From: Tidjanibacter sp.
GTDB lineage: Bacteria > Bacteroidota > Bacteroidia > Bacteroidales > Rikenellaceae
Length of the DNA stretch: 64,000 nucleotides
Direction of reading: 5' to 3'
NCBI GenBank assembly: GCA_017936605.1
Contig: JAGBFH010000020.1
Coordinates: forward strand, 1-64,000
Within the stretch, counting starts at the first letter, position 1. Each line of letters starts with the position of its first letter. The notes beneath the pieces are model-generated. The model ran no database searches, was not told the DNA's origin, and worked only from the letters and a program-made list of their open reading frames with translations. Shown one piece after another: positions 16,901-24,671 of this stretch. The translations under genes were made by a program, and so were the position numbers.

Positions 16901-18492
16901 AGTATCATATTGTACTCGGGGCGGCTCTTGGCAAGCGAGCCGTCGCCTTCGAGCCAGAAGAGTATGTTGGGGTCTGTAGAGGTGGCCGTTGTTCGGAAGT
17001 TGCCATCCTGCAGGGTGCCCTGAAGCGAGATGTTGTTGTAGTCGTAGCCGCCGTAGCCAATGCGCGAAACCTCGGCTTTGAGGTCGCCACAGGGGGTGCC
17101 GTCTATCAGCTGTGCCACACCACTGACAGTGAGGTCTGCCTTGCCGAGCTGCTCCACCTTGAGAATCTTGCCCGCCTCGAGTCCGTCGCCCGCGATGGCG
17201 CCCTCAAAGAGGGTGTTCGAGGGGGAGTAGTGGAGAGTGCCGTCAATATCCACATTTCCGAGATTGGTGGCAACAACCGCGTCGGCCACAATCTTATTGG
17301 GGCTGAGGGCTGTGGTGCCCTCCACCTCGAGAGTGGTGAAACGGCCGAGCCAATCGCCCACTTCGGCGGGGAGCTCCTTGCCCACAATGTGGCCATATAT
17401 CTCGCTGACTGTCTGGCTGGTAGTGCCGAGGTCTACTTCGGCCGAGAGTGTGAGCGAGTCGAAACGGGTGATGTTCTCCACCTCGCCTTTGACCATCACC
17501 TCGGAGTCATAGAGGTTGGCCGAAATATCTGCACTAAAGTCGTTTACGGTGCCATCAAAGGTGCCGGTAATCTGCTCGCCACGAATCTCGATGTCGCCCA
17601 GAACGGGCACAAAACGACCTGCCGAGGTGGGCTCCAGTGAGGACTCTGTGGTCTGGAGTGTGAGCGTCACTTTGTCGCAGAACTCCTTGTAGTCTTCCCA
17701 GTAGTCGCTGTGGATGATAAGGTAGGGGAGAGAGAGGTGGGTGCCATAGGAGGTGAAATCTACACCCTTGAAGTCGAGCGTGCCCTCCGAAATCTTCAGC
17801 CACCCAAACGAACTATTCTGCAACGAGGCCCCCGACTTATCCACCGTGTTGAGCCTCTTTGCACCATAGAGTGCCACGGTGCTGCCCTCAATGGCGAGCC
17901 CCTCGAGGTCCAAAGAGCCGATAGCAAGGTCCATATCGGAGTAGTCAATGGAGGTGTCGGGCACCCTGCCGGCAATGTCTTGGTCGTAGAGTCGGAATCT
18001 GAAATCCCTCACCTTTATGCCGTCAATGGAGAAACTGCTCTCACCCTTGGGCTCCTTTGCGGGGAACTTCGAGGCTATGTGGTCGATGAGCAGCGTGAGG
18101 TTGTCTTTCTCGCCTGCTTGTGAGCGGAGGTTCATAACGCCCCTCTGGGCCTCCACATCGGAGGGCATAAATTTTCCCTCGCCAAAGAGCATATCGCGGT
18201 CAATGGTGCCGCGTACCTTGCTGAAATAGAGTAGGGTATCGCCCCTGAGGTCCTCGATGTAGAGCCCCTCGACGCAGAGTTTCGAGAGGTTTTCGATGGA
18301 TATGGCGTCAATGGAGAACTTGGCGTCGGTCTTATCGGAGAGAATCCCCACCGCTTTGGAGGCCACAAGGCTCTGCACGCGAGGCAGCGAGAGCGCGATG
18401 GCTACACCCAAAATGAGCAAAATAGCCACTAAAACCACACCCGAAAGAGAGTGGAGTAGTATCTTTCCTATTTTTTTTATAACTTTGCTCAT
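13930..18492 (-). CDS. tamB: TamB-family translocation/assembly protein
   Basis: A very long protein (1520 residues) with an N-terminal transmembrane helix (about 11-34) and then more than a thousand residues of repeating beta-strand pattern as in TamB/AsmA-like bridge proteins. The C-terminal DUF490 region has TANTEYQTILSSYFS, the Gly/Ser-rich strands and LTLELEANIDTGDY near the end. Such proteins form a hydrophobic groove linking inner and outer membranes for lipid transport or outer-membrane protein insertion. It is the first gene of an operon continuing into exbB, exbD, tonB and a DUF1573 gene, and it diverges from tsaD. A Lys/Glu-rich tail follows the conserved domain. No tamA-like gene lies in the window. 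Confidence 0.9.
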   Translation of the reverse strand: MSKVIKKIGKILLHSLSGVVLVAILLILGVAIALSLPRVQSLVASKAVGILSDKTDAKFSIDAISIENLSKLCVEGLYIEDLRGDTLLYFSKVRGTIDRDMLFGEGKFMPSDVEAQRGVMNLRSQAGEKDNLTLLIDHIASKFPAKEPKGESSFSIDGIKVRDFRFRLYDQDIAGRVPDTSIDYSDMDLAIGSLDLEGLAIEGSTVALYGAKRLNTVDKSGASLQNSSFGWLKISEGTLDFKGVDFTSYGTHLSLPYLIIHSDYWEDYKEFCDKVTLTLQTTESSLEPTSAGRFVPVLGDIEIRGEQITGTFDGTVNDFSADISANLYDSEVMVKGEVENITRFDSLTLSAEVDLGTTSQTVSEIYGHIVGKELPAEVGDWLGRFTTLEVEGTTALSPNKIVADAVVATNLGNVDIDGTLHYSPSNTLFEGAIAGDGLEAGKILKVEQLGKADLTVSGVAQLIDGTPCGDLKAEVSRIGYGGYDYNNISLQGTLQDGNFRTTATSTDPNILFWLEGDGSLAKSRPEYNMILSLDRADFSALGLADSESRAWLTCNMEATLSGRRLDDMVGRAMINNLTYATAADTLSTELMNISLRGDENDKSFSLRSNIADVEYRSTASYGAVIDYITKTLPASLPWAKTRAEEEQTKAIAPLSDRLYMAEDYTSINIKLFDGENLASVLLPGGNISSGSSVTLELSPAAQEFTMEVESSRIETSGVVISDVNVDVSGHGQSMNLRAESSSLEVANILVPDLTLQVNSNENHEVDANLYFSSTDTAVSGQLGFYATFGHDAKGDLTASANLHDSYIISPEQRWTILSDGIDYSSEGVTINNFSAQSGASALAINGAISTREERPLELSLRNVDIGEWVALLTPLEEVHGNLSGEVELHSALKQPYGQGELRLASLAMGEMEVDPMLLSVAIPRKSTTAIVSLQNTISNNTLARGKYDYSRNTYDAKLTINEFQFSLLEPLLKGAAHDIDGLGNIHLSLMGGGNAGLDIDGEVTASELGATIDFTGAHYTIPSLRLAFRDKKGRLAPIRIEDGEGGWASAEATIGLKDLGAITYEASVEPHNLVAINLPEDSGNAFYGKVYVADGGIRLSNKSNSTIISGAINTGSGSVFSIPLKGNSDFAGADFVTFVDSSNIAEEEAAGTQGSSAQKQSDEKRVSNLTVDMMLGVDTNTLLRLIIDPETDNIIEARGNANLGITLDARKNDFAIRGDYQIAEGVYDFNFQNIITKTFDINPGSYIRWNGSPLDANIDVAATYKLKTSLAPLLGTESTASRASTPVECIVKLTGSLAKVDVSFDINVPTANTEYQTILSSYFSSQEMMATQFVYLLALGNFYSDSSSGQTTTAGTAGTAIGLDFLANQVSRLVSNDAYKLNLKYKAIDDTSSSYSVDFQTEIIDDRLTLELEANIDTGDYYQALGNNNQISAGGSVTVRLDPSGSVYLKGFSRTIDRFDENQGLQETGLGLYFQRSFNAINELWSKKKQKNGEEESEKSGTFVPEENISEEETEMKREK

Positions 18493-18544
18493 TATTAGTG
18501 TAATTAACCTACAATTTTACGAAAATAATCATCGAAAAACAAAT

Positions 18545-19567
18545 ATGGAAGCAATTATTTTAGGTATTGAGTCTTCGTGCGACGACACCTCGGCGGCAGT
18601 CTTGCGCGGCACAACGATGCTGTCCAATGTGATTGCCTCGCAGGCAGTGCATATGAAGTATGGTGGTGTCATCCCCGAACTCGCCTCTCGTGCCCATCAG
18701 CAAAATATTGTGCCTGTGATAGATACGGCTCTCAAGGAGGCTGGCGTTACGGCCGACCAGTTGGATGCCATAGCCTTCACTCGTGGCCCTGGTTTGCTCG
18801 GCTCGCTGCTCGTTGGCGTGTCGTTTACTAAAGGTCTTTCGCTTGCAAAAAATATACCTATGGTGGAGGTCAATCACCTTCAAGGACACATTCTCTCCCA
18901 CCTTATTGACCTGCCCGACCAGAGGCTTCCTCACCCCAAATTTCCCTTCCTCTGTCTGCTCGTTTCGGGTGGCCACACACAACTCGTGAAGGTGACCTCA
19001 CCGCTTGAGTTTGAGATAGTTGGCACCACCATTGACGATGCCGCAGGCGAGGCTTTCGACAAGTGCGCTAAGGTTATGGGCCTGCCCTATCCGGGTGGCC
19101 CCGTCATTGACCGCCTGGCCCACGAGGGTGACCCCGAGAAGTTTCGTTTTGCCAAGCCTCAGGTGGATGACTTCGACTATAGTTTCAGCGGTCTGAAGAC
19201 CTCGTTCCTCTACTTCCTCAGGGACCGCGTAGAGGAGAATCCCAACTTCATTGAGGAAAACAAAGCGGACCTCTGTGCTTCGCTCCAGAAGACCATCATC
19301 GACATACTTCTGAAGAAACTCATAAAGGCTGCTAAAGCGTTGGATATTAAGGAGATTGCCATAGCTGGCGGTGTGTCTGCCAACTCTGGCCTGAGGGAGG
19401 CGATTGAGGCCGAGGGTCGTCGTCGCCATTGGAACACCTATCTTCCTCCTCTGAAGTTCACGACCGACAATGCGGCGATGATTGCCGTTGCGGGCTACTA
19501 TCGCTACCTCAATGGAGAGGAGAGCACGCTGGATGTGGCCCCCGTAGCTCGCCTCGAAGACCTTTAA
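18545..19567 (+). CDS. tsaD: tRNA N6-adenosine threonylcarbamoyltransferase TsaD
   Basis: A 340-residue TsaD, the catalytic subunit for t6A37 in ANN-decoding tRNAs. The start at 18545 gives the canonical MEAIILGIESSCDDT; an upstream in-frame extension is rejected because it runs antisense into tamB. The metal-binding His111 and His115 lie in NHLQGH, and the C-terminal AGGVSANSGLR and ATP-binding segments are intact. Length matches the bacterial family. It diverges from tamB with a short shared intergenic region. A hairpin repeat (copy 2) starts at the very next base after the stop codon. Confidence 0.97.
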   Translation: MEAIILGIESSCDDTSAAVLRGTTMLSNVIASQAVHMKYGGVIPELASRAHQQNIVPVIDTALKEAGVTADQLDAIAFTRGPGLLGSLLVGVSFTKGLSLAKNIPMVEVNHLQGHILSHLIDLPDQRLPHPKFPFLCLLVSGGHTQLVKVTSPLEFEIVGTTIDDAAGEAFDKCAKVMGLPYPGGPVIDRLAHEGDPEKFRFAKPQVDDFDYSFSGLKTSFLYFLRDRVEENPNFIEENKADLCASLQKTIIDILLKKLIKAAKALDIKEIAIAGGVSANSGLREAIEAEGRRRHWNTYLPPLKFTTDNAAMIAVAGYYRYLNGEESTLDVAPVARLEDL

Positions 19568-19690
19568 CGAGCACATCTCGCGGGTGAATTTTGCACCAAC
19601 CTTCTGATAGCGGACTTCCTCATTTGCACTTGGCAAACTGCGGAGTCCGCTACTTTGTTTGGCAAAAAATTCCCTCCGCGATATGCGCTC
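19568..19690. repeat. long-hairpin element, copy 2
   Basis: Same layout as copy 1. Outer arms begin GAGCACATCTCGCG and end CGCGATATGCGCTC. Inner arms AGCGGACT (19609-19616) and AGTCCGCT (19644-19651) form a perfect 8-bp stem whose sequence differs from copy 1 on both sides. The apical TTTGC/GCAAA stem is also paired. Confidence 0.88.
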
Positions 19691-19699
19691 TTGTGTCTA

Positions 19700-19774
19700 T
19701 GGGTCTTATAGGGCTTATAGGGCTTATAGGTCCCATTCCTCCCATTTCTCCCATTTCTCCCATCTCTCCCATTG
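19700..19774. repeat. 9-bp tandem repeats (GGGCTTATA and CCCATTTCT units)
   Basis: About three GGGCTTATA units run directly into about five CCCATTTCT-like units, the latter being the complement of the unit at position 1. No coding support. Confidence 0.9.
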
Positions 19775-19804
19775 TCGCCAGTCGGCCACCGCTCGCCCCC
19801 CCCC

Positions 19805-19842
19805 AAAAAAAAAGAGAGGCTCCCAAACGGAAACCTCTCTTT
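19805..19842 (-). terminator. tsf operon terminator
   Basis: AAAGAGAGG (19811-19819) pairs with CCTCTCTTT (19834-19842). A nine-base A run on the plus strand gives the T tract on the minus strand. Confidence 0.85.
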
Positions 19843-19863
19843 CTTATATATCCTAAAATCGGA

Positions 19864-20856
19864 TTAGTCGCAAAGCGATACGCGGTGGAAAGCGACAACT
19901 TTAGCCTCAGCGTCAGCGGCTTTGAGGACATCCTTAACGGAAGTCTTGCCATCGCCCATCTGGTAAGCCTGCTCCTCAAGGGTCTGCTCCTTGAAGAATT
20001 TCTGCAAGCGGCCTTTAGCGATGTTCTCAACCATCTGTGCGGGGAGGTTTGCAGCCTTCTCAGCCGATACGGTCTTGATGATCTCGCGAGCCTGCTCTGC
20101 CTGCTCAGCGGTGATCCAACCTTTGGCCTGATTGGACTCGATGTGGTCCTCGCTATCAACGTGTGCGGGGTTGATACCTGCTTTCGAAAGAGCAGCATCA
20201 ACAGCCTTCTGTACCAACTCGTCTTTGGTCTTCTGGGTAGCTGCTTTGAGCTCATCGTCAACAACATCCTGGGGAACGAGGTCAGCCGAGATAGCAACGG
20301 GGTTCATCGATACAACCTGCATTGCGATACCCTTAGCAACCTGCTCATCTACCTCTTTGTTGAAGCCTACGATAGCACCAAGTTTCTTGTTGAAGTGAAC
20401 ATACTGGGTGCAGAAGGGAGCCTCTACGCGGTTGTAGAAGGGAACCTCCACCTTCTCACCAGTCTGACCGGTCTTCTCGGTAACGAGGTCAGCTACGGTG
20501 CGGCCATCGGCGGTAGCGCAAGCGAGCAGCGACTCGAGGTCGGCAGCGTCGTTGGCAACAGCGATGTCAAGGATGGTCTGTGCGGTAGCACCGAAGGTGT
20601 CTACCTGAGCCACGAAGTCGGTCTCGCAGGCGAGGCACACGATGTATGCTTTGCCGTTAGCTGTAGCAGCAACTACGATACCCTCCGAAGCGGTACGGTC
20701 CGAGCGCTTTGCAGCTACGAGTTTACCTTTCTCGCGAATGATCTCGATTGCGCGCTGCATATCGCCACCGGCCTCCTCAAGCGCTTTTTTGCAATCCATC
20801 ATACCCGCCTGGGTTTTGTCGCGGAGTTTTTTGATGTCTGTAAGTGTAACAGCCAT
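19864..20856 (-). CDS. tsf: elongation factor Ts
   Basis: A 330-residue EF-Ts, the nucleotide exchange factor of EF-Tu. The N-terminal UBA-like segment with LRDKTQAGMMDCKKALEEAGG and the core VHFNKKLGAIVGF are diagnostic. It is longer than the Escherichia coli protein (about 283), because of extra sequence in the core domain, which is usual in Bacteroidetes. It follows rpsB by 46 bp, the classical rpsB-tsf pair, and ends at a strong terminator. High codon regularity fits a highly expressed gene. Confidence 0.97.
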   Translation of the reverse strand: MAVTLTDIKKLRDKTQAGMMDCKKALEEAGGDMQRAIEIIREKGKLVAAKRSDRTASEGIVVAATANGKAYIVCLACETDFVAQVDTFGATAQTILDIAVANDAADLESLLACATADGRTVADLVTEKTGQTGEKVEVPFYNRVEAPFCTQYVHFNKKLGAIVGFNKEVDEQVAKGIAMQVVSMNPVAISADLVPQDVVDDELKAATQKTKDELVQKAVDAALSKAGINPAHVDSEDHIESNQAKGWITAEQAEQAREIIKTVSAEKAANLPAQMVENIAKGRLQKFFKEQTLEEQAYQMGDGKTSVKDVLKAADAEAKVVAFHRVSLCD

Positions 20857-20902
20857 AGTCTTTTTCTCTTATTAGAAGGTTTGACTTTGTGTTCTTTTGT
20901 GC

Positions 20903-21736
20903 CTACTCAGCGGCAGCCTCCTGGGCGGGAGCCTCAGTAGCCTCCTCGGCAGCCTCAACCTCAACCTTTACGGTCTTGCGGGTGCGGGTTTTCTTCTCAG
21001 CTACTGCCTCTTTAGCTGCCATCTCCTCAGCCTCTTTCTCTTTCTCGATGCGGCGCTCCTCGAGACCCTCGTTGATTGCACCACACATTGCGTCGAGAAT
21101 GACTGCGATACTCTGTGCGCGGTCGTCGTTTGCAGGAATTACATAGTCGATGTCGGTGGGGTCACAGCAAGTATCAACCATTGCAAAGACGGGGATGTTG
21201 AGGCGGCGAGCCTCGCGCACTGCGTTCACCTCTTTCTGCACATCAACAACGAAGAGTGCAGCGGGGAGGCGAGTAAGGTCGGCGATAGAGCCAAGGTTTT
21301 TCTCCAGTTTAGCCCTCTGACGAGCGATCTGGAGTTTCTCGCGTTTGGAGAATTTGTCGTAAGTGCCGTCGGCGTTCATCTTGTCGATGGTAGCCATCTT
21401 CTTAACGGCCTTGCGTATAGTGGGGAAGTTGGTAAGCATACCACCGGGCCAGCGCTCGGTAACATAGGGCATGCCTACTGCTTGCACCTTCTCGGCAACA
21501 ATCTCTTTAGCCTGTTTCTTGGTTGCAACGAAGAGGATCCTGCGACCGCTCTTTGCAATCTGTTTCATAGCTGCTGCCGCCTCATCGATTTTTACCACAG
21601 TTTTGTGGAGGTCGATGATATGAATCCCGCCTTTCTCCATAAAGATATAGGGAGCCATTTTGGGATTCCATTTTCTTTTGAGGTGGCCAAAGTGTACGCC
21701 AGCCTCCAATAATTGATTAAAATCTGTACGTGGCAT
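20903..21736 (-). CDS. rpsB: 30S ribosomal protein S2
   Basis: A 277-residue S2. I place the start at 21736 (MPRTDFNQLLEAGVHFGHL) because it begins the conserved S2 sequence; the frame is open for 37 more codons upstream but those codons have no S2 similarity. Conserved blocks include KMAPYIFMEKGGIHIIDL, RWPGGMLTNF and NIPVFAMVDTCCDP. The C terminus carries an Ala/Glu-rich extension. It sits between rpsI and tsf, with a 258-bp leader separating it from rpsI that may be regulatory. Confidence 0.96.
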   Translation of the reverse strand: MPRTDFNQLLEAGVHFGHLKRKWNPKMAPYIFMEKGGIHIIDLHKTVVKIDEAAAAMKQIAKSGRRILFVATKKQAKEIVAEKVQAVGMPYVTERWPGGMLTNFPTIRKAVKKMATIDKMNADGTYDKFSKREKLQIARQRAKLEKNLGSIADLTRLPAALFVVDVQKEVNAVREARRLNIPVFAMVDTCCDPTDIDYVIPANDDRAQSIAVILDAMCGAINEGLEERRIEKEKEAEEMAAKEAVAEKKTRTRKTVKVEVEAAEEATEAPAQEAAAE

Positions 21737-21994
21737 TTCTAATCGTGTATTTTTCTTTTTAATCTCTCTTTTTTTCAACCGAGCGGGTAGCATCACCTTG
21801 TGATGGTCCCTTCGGTTTTCCGCGAAAGGGCAACTTCTCAGTAGCACTCCCTATGCTGCCATAGGACTCTCTACACTCCACTTCATCATATCTATGCGGC
21901 CGACAGTTCTGTTGTTAGGCGGCAGGGTGGGTGGTCTGTGAAGTTTGTGAACCTCTTTCGTGCAGTTTCTTTGGTGCGAACGCTTCTTGAAGGA
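21737..21994 (-). promoter_or_regulatory. possible structured rpsB leader
   Basis: A 258-bp gap separates rpsI and rpsB although neighbouring genes in this operon are 11-46 bp apart. On the transcribed strand it can form CATCAC/GTGATG (21791-21805), CCTATG/CATAGG (about 21849-21864) and CCCTT/AAGGG (about 21810-21830) hairpins. This is compatible with S2 autoregulation or with an internal promoter. No known leader motif could be confirmed by eye. Confidence 0.4.
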
Positions 21995-22381
21995 TTAACG
22001 CTTGCTGAACTGGAATTTACGGCGAGCACCGGGCTGACCGGGTTTCTTACGCTCAACCTCGCGTGCGTCACGAGTGAGGAAACCGTTCTTCTTCAGAATC
22101 GAACGATTCTCAGCGTCGATCTCGCAGAGTGCGCGAGCGATACCCATACGGGCTGCTTCTGCCTGGCCGTGAATGCCACCACCATCGAGGTTGATGTTGA
22201 TGTCATAGCTCTCCATCTGGTTGAGAACCAGCAGGGGCTGTTTCACAACGAACTGGAAAATGTCCAAGGGGAAGTAAACCTCCAGGGGTTTCTTGTTGAT
22301 GGTAATAGTACCGTTACCGGGCTTAACGTAAACGCGAGCAACAGCTGCTTTCCTGCGTCCTACGGTGTTTACAACTTCCAT
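21995..22381 (-). CDS. rpsI: 30S ribosomal protein S9
   Basis: A 128-residue S9 with the conserved VGRRKAAVARVYVKPG near the N terminus, the central GGGIHGQAEAARMGIARAL, and the invariant C-terminal SKR tail that reaches the P-site tRNA. It follows rplM by 11 bp in the standard rplM-rpsI order. Length is normal for the family. Nothing odd is seen. Confidence 0.98.
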   Translation of the reverse strand: MEVVNTVGRRKAAVARVYVKPGNGTITINKKPLEVYFPLDIFQFVVKQPLLVLNQMESYDININLDGGGIHGQAEAARMGIARALCEIDAENRSILKKNGFLTRDAREVERKKPGQPGARRKFQFSKR

Positions 22382-22392
22382 AGTTTTCGTGT

Positions 22393-22848
22393 TTACTTAA
22401 TCTCGTTGAGTTTGATTGCTTTAGGGTTCTGTGCAACATGGGGATGCTCCGCACCTGCATAGACCTTCAGATTTTTAAGAATAGCAACGCCGAGGCGAGT
22501 TTTGGGCAACATACCTTTAACAGCGTTCTGAACAAGGAATTCAGGCTTGTTGGTCAGGCGCTCAGCAGGGGTGTTGAAACGCTGACCACCGGGGTAGCCT
22601 GTGTGGTGTACATAGACCTTATCGGTCATCTTCTTACCCGTCAGTTTCACCTTGTCTGCGTTGATAACGATAACATAGTCACCGCAATCTACATGAGGAG
22701 TGAAATCGGGTTTGTTTTTGCCTCGTAAGATTTTCGCAACCTGTGAGGCAAGTCGTCCGAGTACCTCGCCCTCTGCGTCGATAACATACCACTGTTTTTT
22801 AACAGTAGCAGCATTGGCCGAGATAGTTTTGTAACTCAAAGAATCCAC
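22393..22848 (-). CDS. rplM: 50S ribosomal protein L13
   Basis: A 151-residue L13, an early-binding large-subunit protein. Recognised by KQWYVIDAEGEVLGRLAS, VDCGDYVIVINADKV, HTGYPGG and GMLPKTRLG. It is the first gene of the rplM-rpsI-rpsB-tsf unit. A consensus promoter lies about 75 bp upstream at 22923-22953. Confidence 0.98.
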   Translation of the reverse strand: MDSLSYKTISANAATVKKQWYVIDAEGEVLGRLASQVAKILRGKNKPDFTPHVDCGDYVIVINADKVKLTGKKMTDKVYVHHTGYPGGQRFNTPAERLTNKPEFLVQNAVKGMLPKTRLGVAILKNLKVYAGAEHPHVAQNPKAIKLNEIK

Positions 22849-22922
22849 TTCTTCTGACTTTTAATTGGTTAATACTTTGTGTGTTAATTATGTAATTCCA
22901 TTACCCGTATATTTCGGGCGTG

Positions 22923-22953
22923 CAAAGATAAGGAAAAAAATCAAAACTACAAA
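22923..22953 (-). promoter_or_regulatory. promoter of the rplM ribosomal operon
   Basis: On the minus strand TTTG (22953-22950), 19 bases, TATCTTTG (22930-22923) fit the consensus spacing exactly. The 5' UTR would be about 65 nt. Confidence 0.8.
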
Positions 22954-23021
22954 CTCTTTGCAATTTTTGACTCTTTTCTTTTGGTTTGTGACTTGGTTGT
23001 GTGGTGGGGGTATCGGGGCGG

Positions 23022-24608
23022 TTATCGCTTCTGCCCGAGGATGGATTTGTACTTTGTGGGGTTGAGCAGCAGGTTCAGGGCGGCCTCAAACTCCTGGTCG
23101 CCGTGGGTGTTGACCACGCGGAAGAAGGCGGTCGTGCCCCAGAGTTTGCGTGCAATGGAGGCCTTGATGTTGGTGCCAAGTAGCTCTCGGCTCTCCTCCA
23201 TACCCTTCTCGGTGGGCTCTATGCCCTTGCTGCGCATCTGCTCAATAAGCGCGTCTATCACCTCGGGGGCTACGGAGTAGTCGCTGTTGAACTGCTCGAA
23301 GGTGGGGTAGAGGGTGAGCCAACCCTCCAAGTTGTCTATGAAGATGGTGTTCACAAAGTCGCTATAGGCCATCGACTGGATGACCTTGTTGGCGTAGGTG
23401 TAGTCTTTCTCCAGGTCGTAGTCGATGTAGATGTCGGGGGTGATGCCGCCGCCACCCGTCACTGTGCGACCATTGACGAGGGTTTTGTACTTGGGGGCCA
23501 CAGCCAGCAGCGAGTCGCGGTACTCGGCCTTGAGCATACGCTCGGCGTGGTCGAAGTAGTACTCGGTGCTTTTGCCCTTCTCGAAGGGGCGCTGTATGCA
23601 ACGGCCGCTGGGGGTGTAGTAGTGGCTTGTGGTGATTCTCACAGCCGACCCGTCATCCAGGAATATCTGCTTCTGCACCAGCCCTTTGCCAAAGGTCTGA
23701 CGGCCCACGATGACGGCACGGTCGTAGTCCTGAAGTGCGCCCGAGACGAGCTCACTTGCCGAGGCAGAGGAGCCATCGACGAGTATGACCAGGGGCCCCG
23801 AGGTGTAGGTGCCCTTCCCCTTGGAGTAGTGGTTGTAGGGTGCTTCGGTGCGGCCCGAGGTGGTGGTTATGAGTGATTTCTTGGGCAGGAAGAAGCCCGC
23901 CATTTCGATAGCCTCCGTCAGCAGGCCGCCGCCATTGCCGCGCAAATCGAGGATGAGTCCATTTATGGGCCCGAGACTCTCATAGCCCTTGCGGAGCTCG
24001 TCCATAGTGTGCTCGGCAAAACGGTTTACCTTCAGGTAGCCTATATTATAAAAGGTATAGGCCGCGTCGAGTGTCTCGATGGGGATGGCCGCACGCTTGA
24101 GGGTAACCTCCTCCACACTCTTCGCCCCGCGCCTCAAGATACCGAGTCGGAGGCGTGAGCCAACCTCGCCCCTTACCAGTTCGCTCACCCGTTCGTGGGT
24201 GATGCCCACCACGCTCTCGCCCTCGATGCTCACTATGCGGTCGCCCGCCTTGAGCGAGGCCTTTTGTGCGGGGGAGTCTTTGTAGGTGGAGATGACGGTG
24301 ACGGTATCTCTGACGATACCGAACTCCACACCGATGCCTCCAAAGGAGCCTTCGGTCATCTCCATCTCGGCCTTTATCTGCTCGGCGGTCACATAGGTGG
24401 AGTGGGGGTCGAGGCTCGCCAGAACGGCCTTTATGGCCTCCTCGACGGCTGCGTCGCCATCAATCTCGTCGACATAGAGCGAGCGCAGATAGTAGTAGAA
24501 CGAGGAGAACTTGCCGAGGTCTTTCGCGGGGTCTTGGGCACGCAGTGGAGCAGTGATGGCCCCAATTGCCAACACCACCATCACCACTATTTTCCCAATC
24601 CGCGTCAT
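23022..24608 (-). CDS. S41 family C-terminal processing protease
   Basis: A 528-residue periplasmic protease of the Ctp/Prc class. It has a signal peptide (about 1-24), a PDZ domain (about 85-165) with GSFGGIGVEF, and the S41 catalytic core. Ser283 in DGSSASASE and Lys308 in FGKGLVQ are 25 residues apart, as in other Ser/Lys Ctp enzymes. DLRGNGGG at 221-228 is the oxyanion-side motif. It cleaves proteins at their C termini during envelope maintenance. It lies 63 bp beyond the hisS stop, with AATTGTC repeats in between, so co-transcription with hisS is possible but unproven. Confidence 0.94.
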   Translation of the reverse strand: MTRIGKIVVMVVLAIGAITAPLRAQDPAKDLGKFSSFYYYLRSLYVDEIDGDAAVEEAIKAVLASLDPHSTYVTAEQIKAEMEMTEGSFGGIGVEFGIVRDTVTVISTYKDSPAQKASLKAGDRIVSIEGESVVGITHERVSELVRGEVGSRLRLGILRRGAKSVEEVTLKRAAIPIETLDAAYTFYNIGYLKVNRFAEHTMDELRKGYESLGPINGLILDLRGNGGGLLTEAIEMAGFFLPKKSLITTTSGRTEAPYNHYSKGKGTYTSGPLVILVDGSSASASELVSGALQDYDRAVIVGRQTFGKGLVQKQIFLDDGSAVRITTSHYYTPSGRCIQRPFEKGKSTEYYFDHAERMLKAEYRDSLLAVAPKYKTLVNGRTVTGGGGITPDIYIDYDLEKDYTYANKVIQSMAYSDFVNTIFIDNLEGWLTLYPTFEQFNSDYSVAPEVIDALIEQMRSKGIEPTEKGMEESRELLGTNIKASIARKLWGTTAFFRVVNTHGDQEFEAALNLLLNPTKYKSILGQKR

Positions 24609-24629
24609 TTTTAAGCCGTTAGCCGTTTG

Positions 24630-24671
24630 ATATTAATTGTCAATTGTCAATTTTCAATTTTCAATTGTCAA
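24630..24671. repeat. AATTGTCAATTTTC repeats between hisS and the S41 protease gene
   Basis: Alternating AATTGTC and AATTTTC units fill most of the short gap. The same unit family recurs at 3150, 8098, 28096, 49050 and 49200. Confidence 0.8.
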
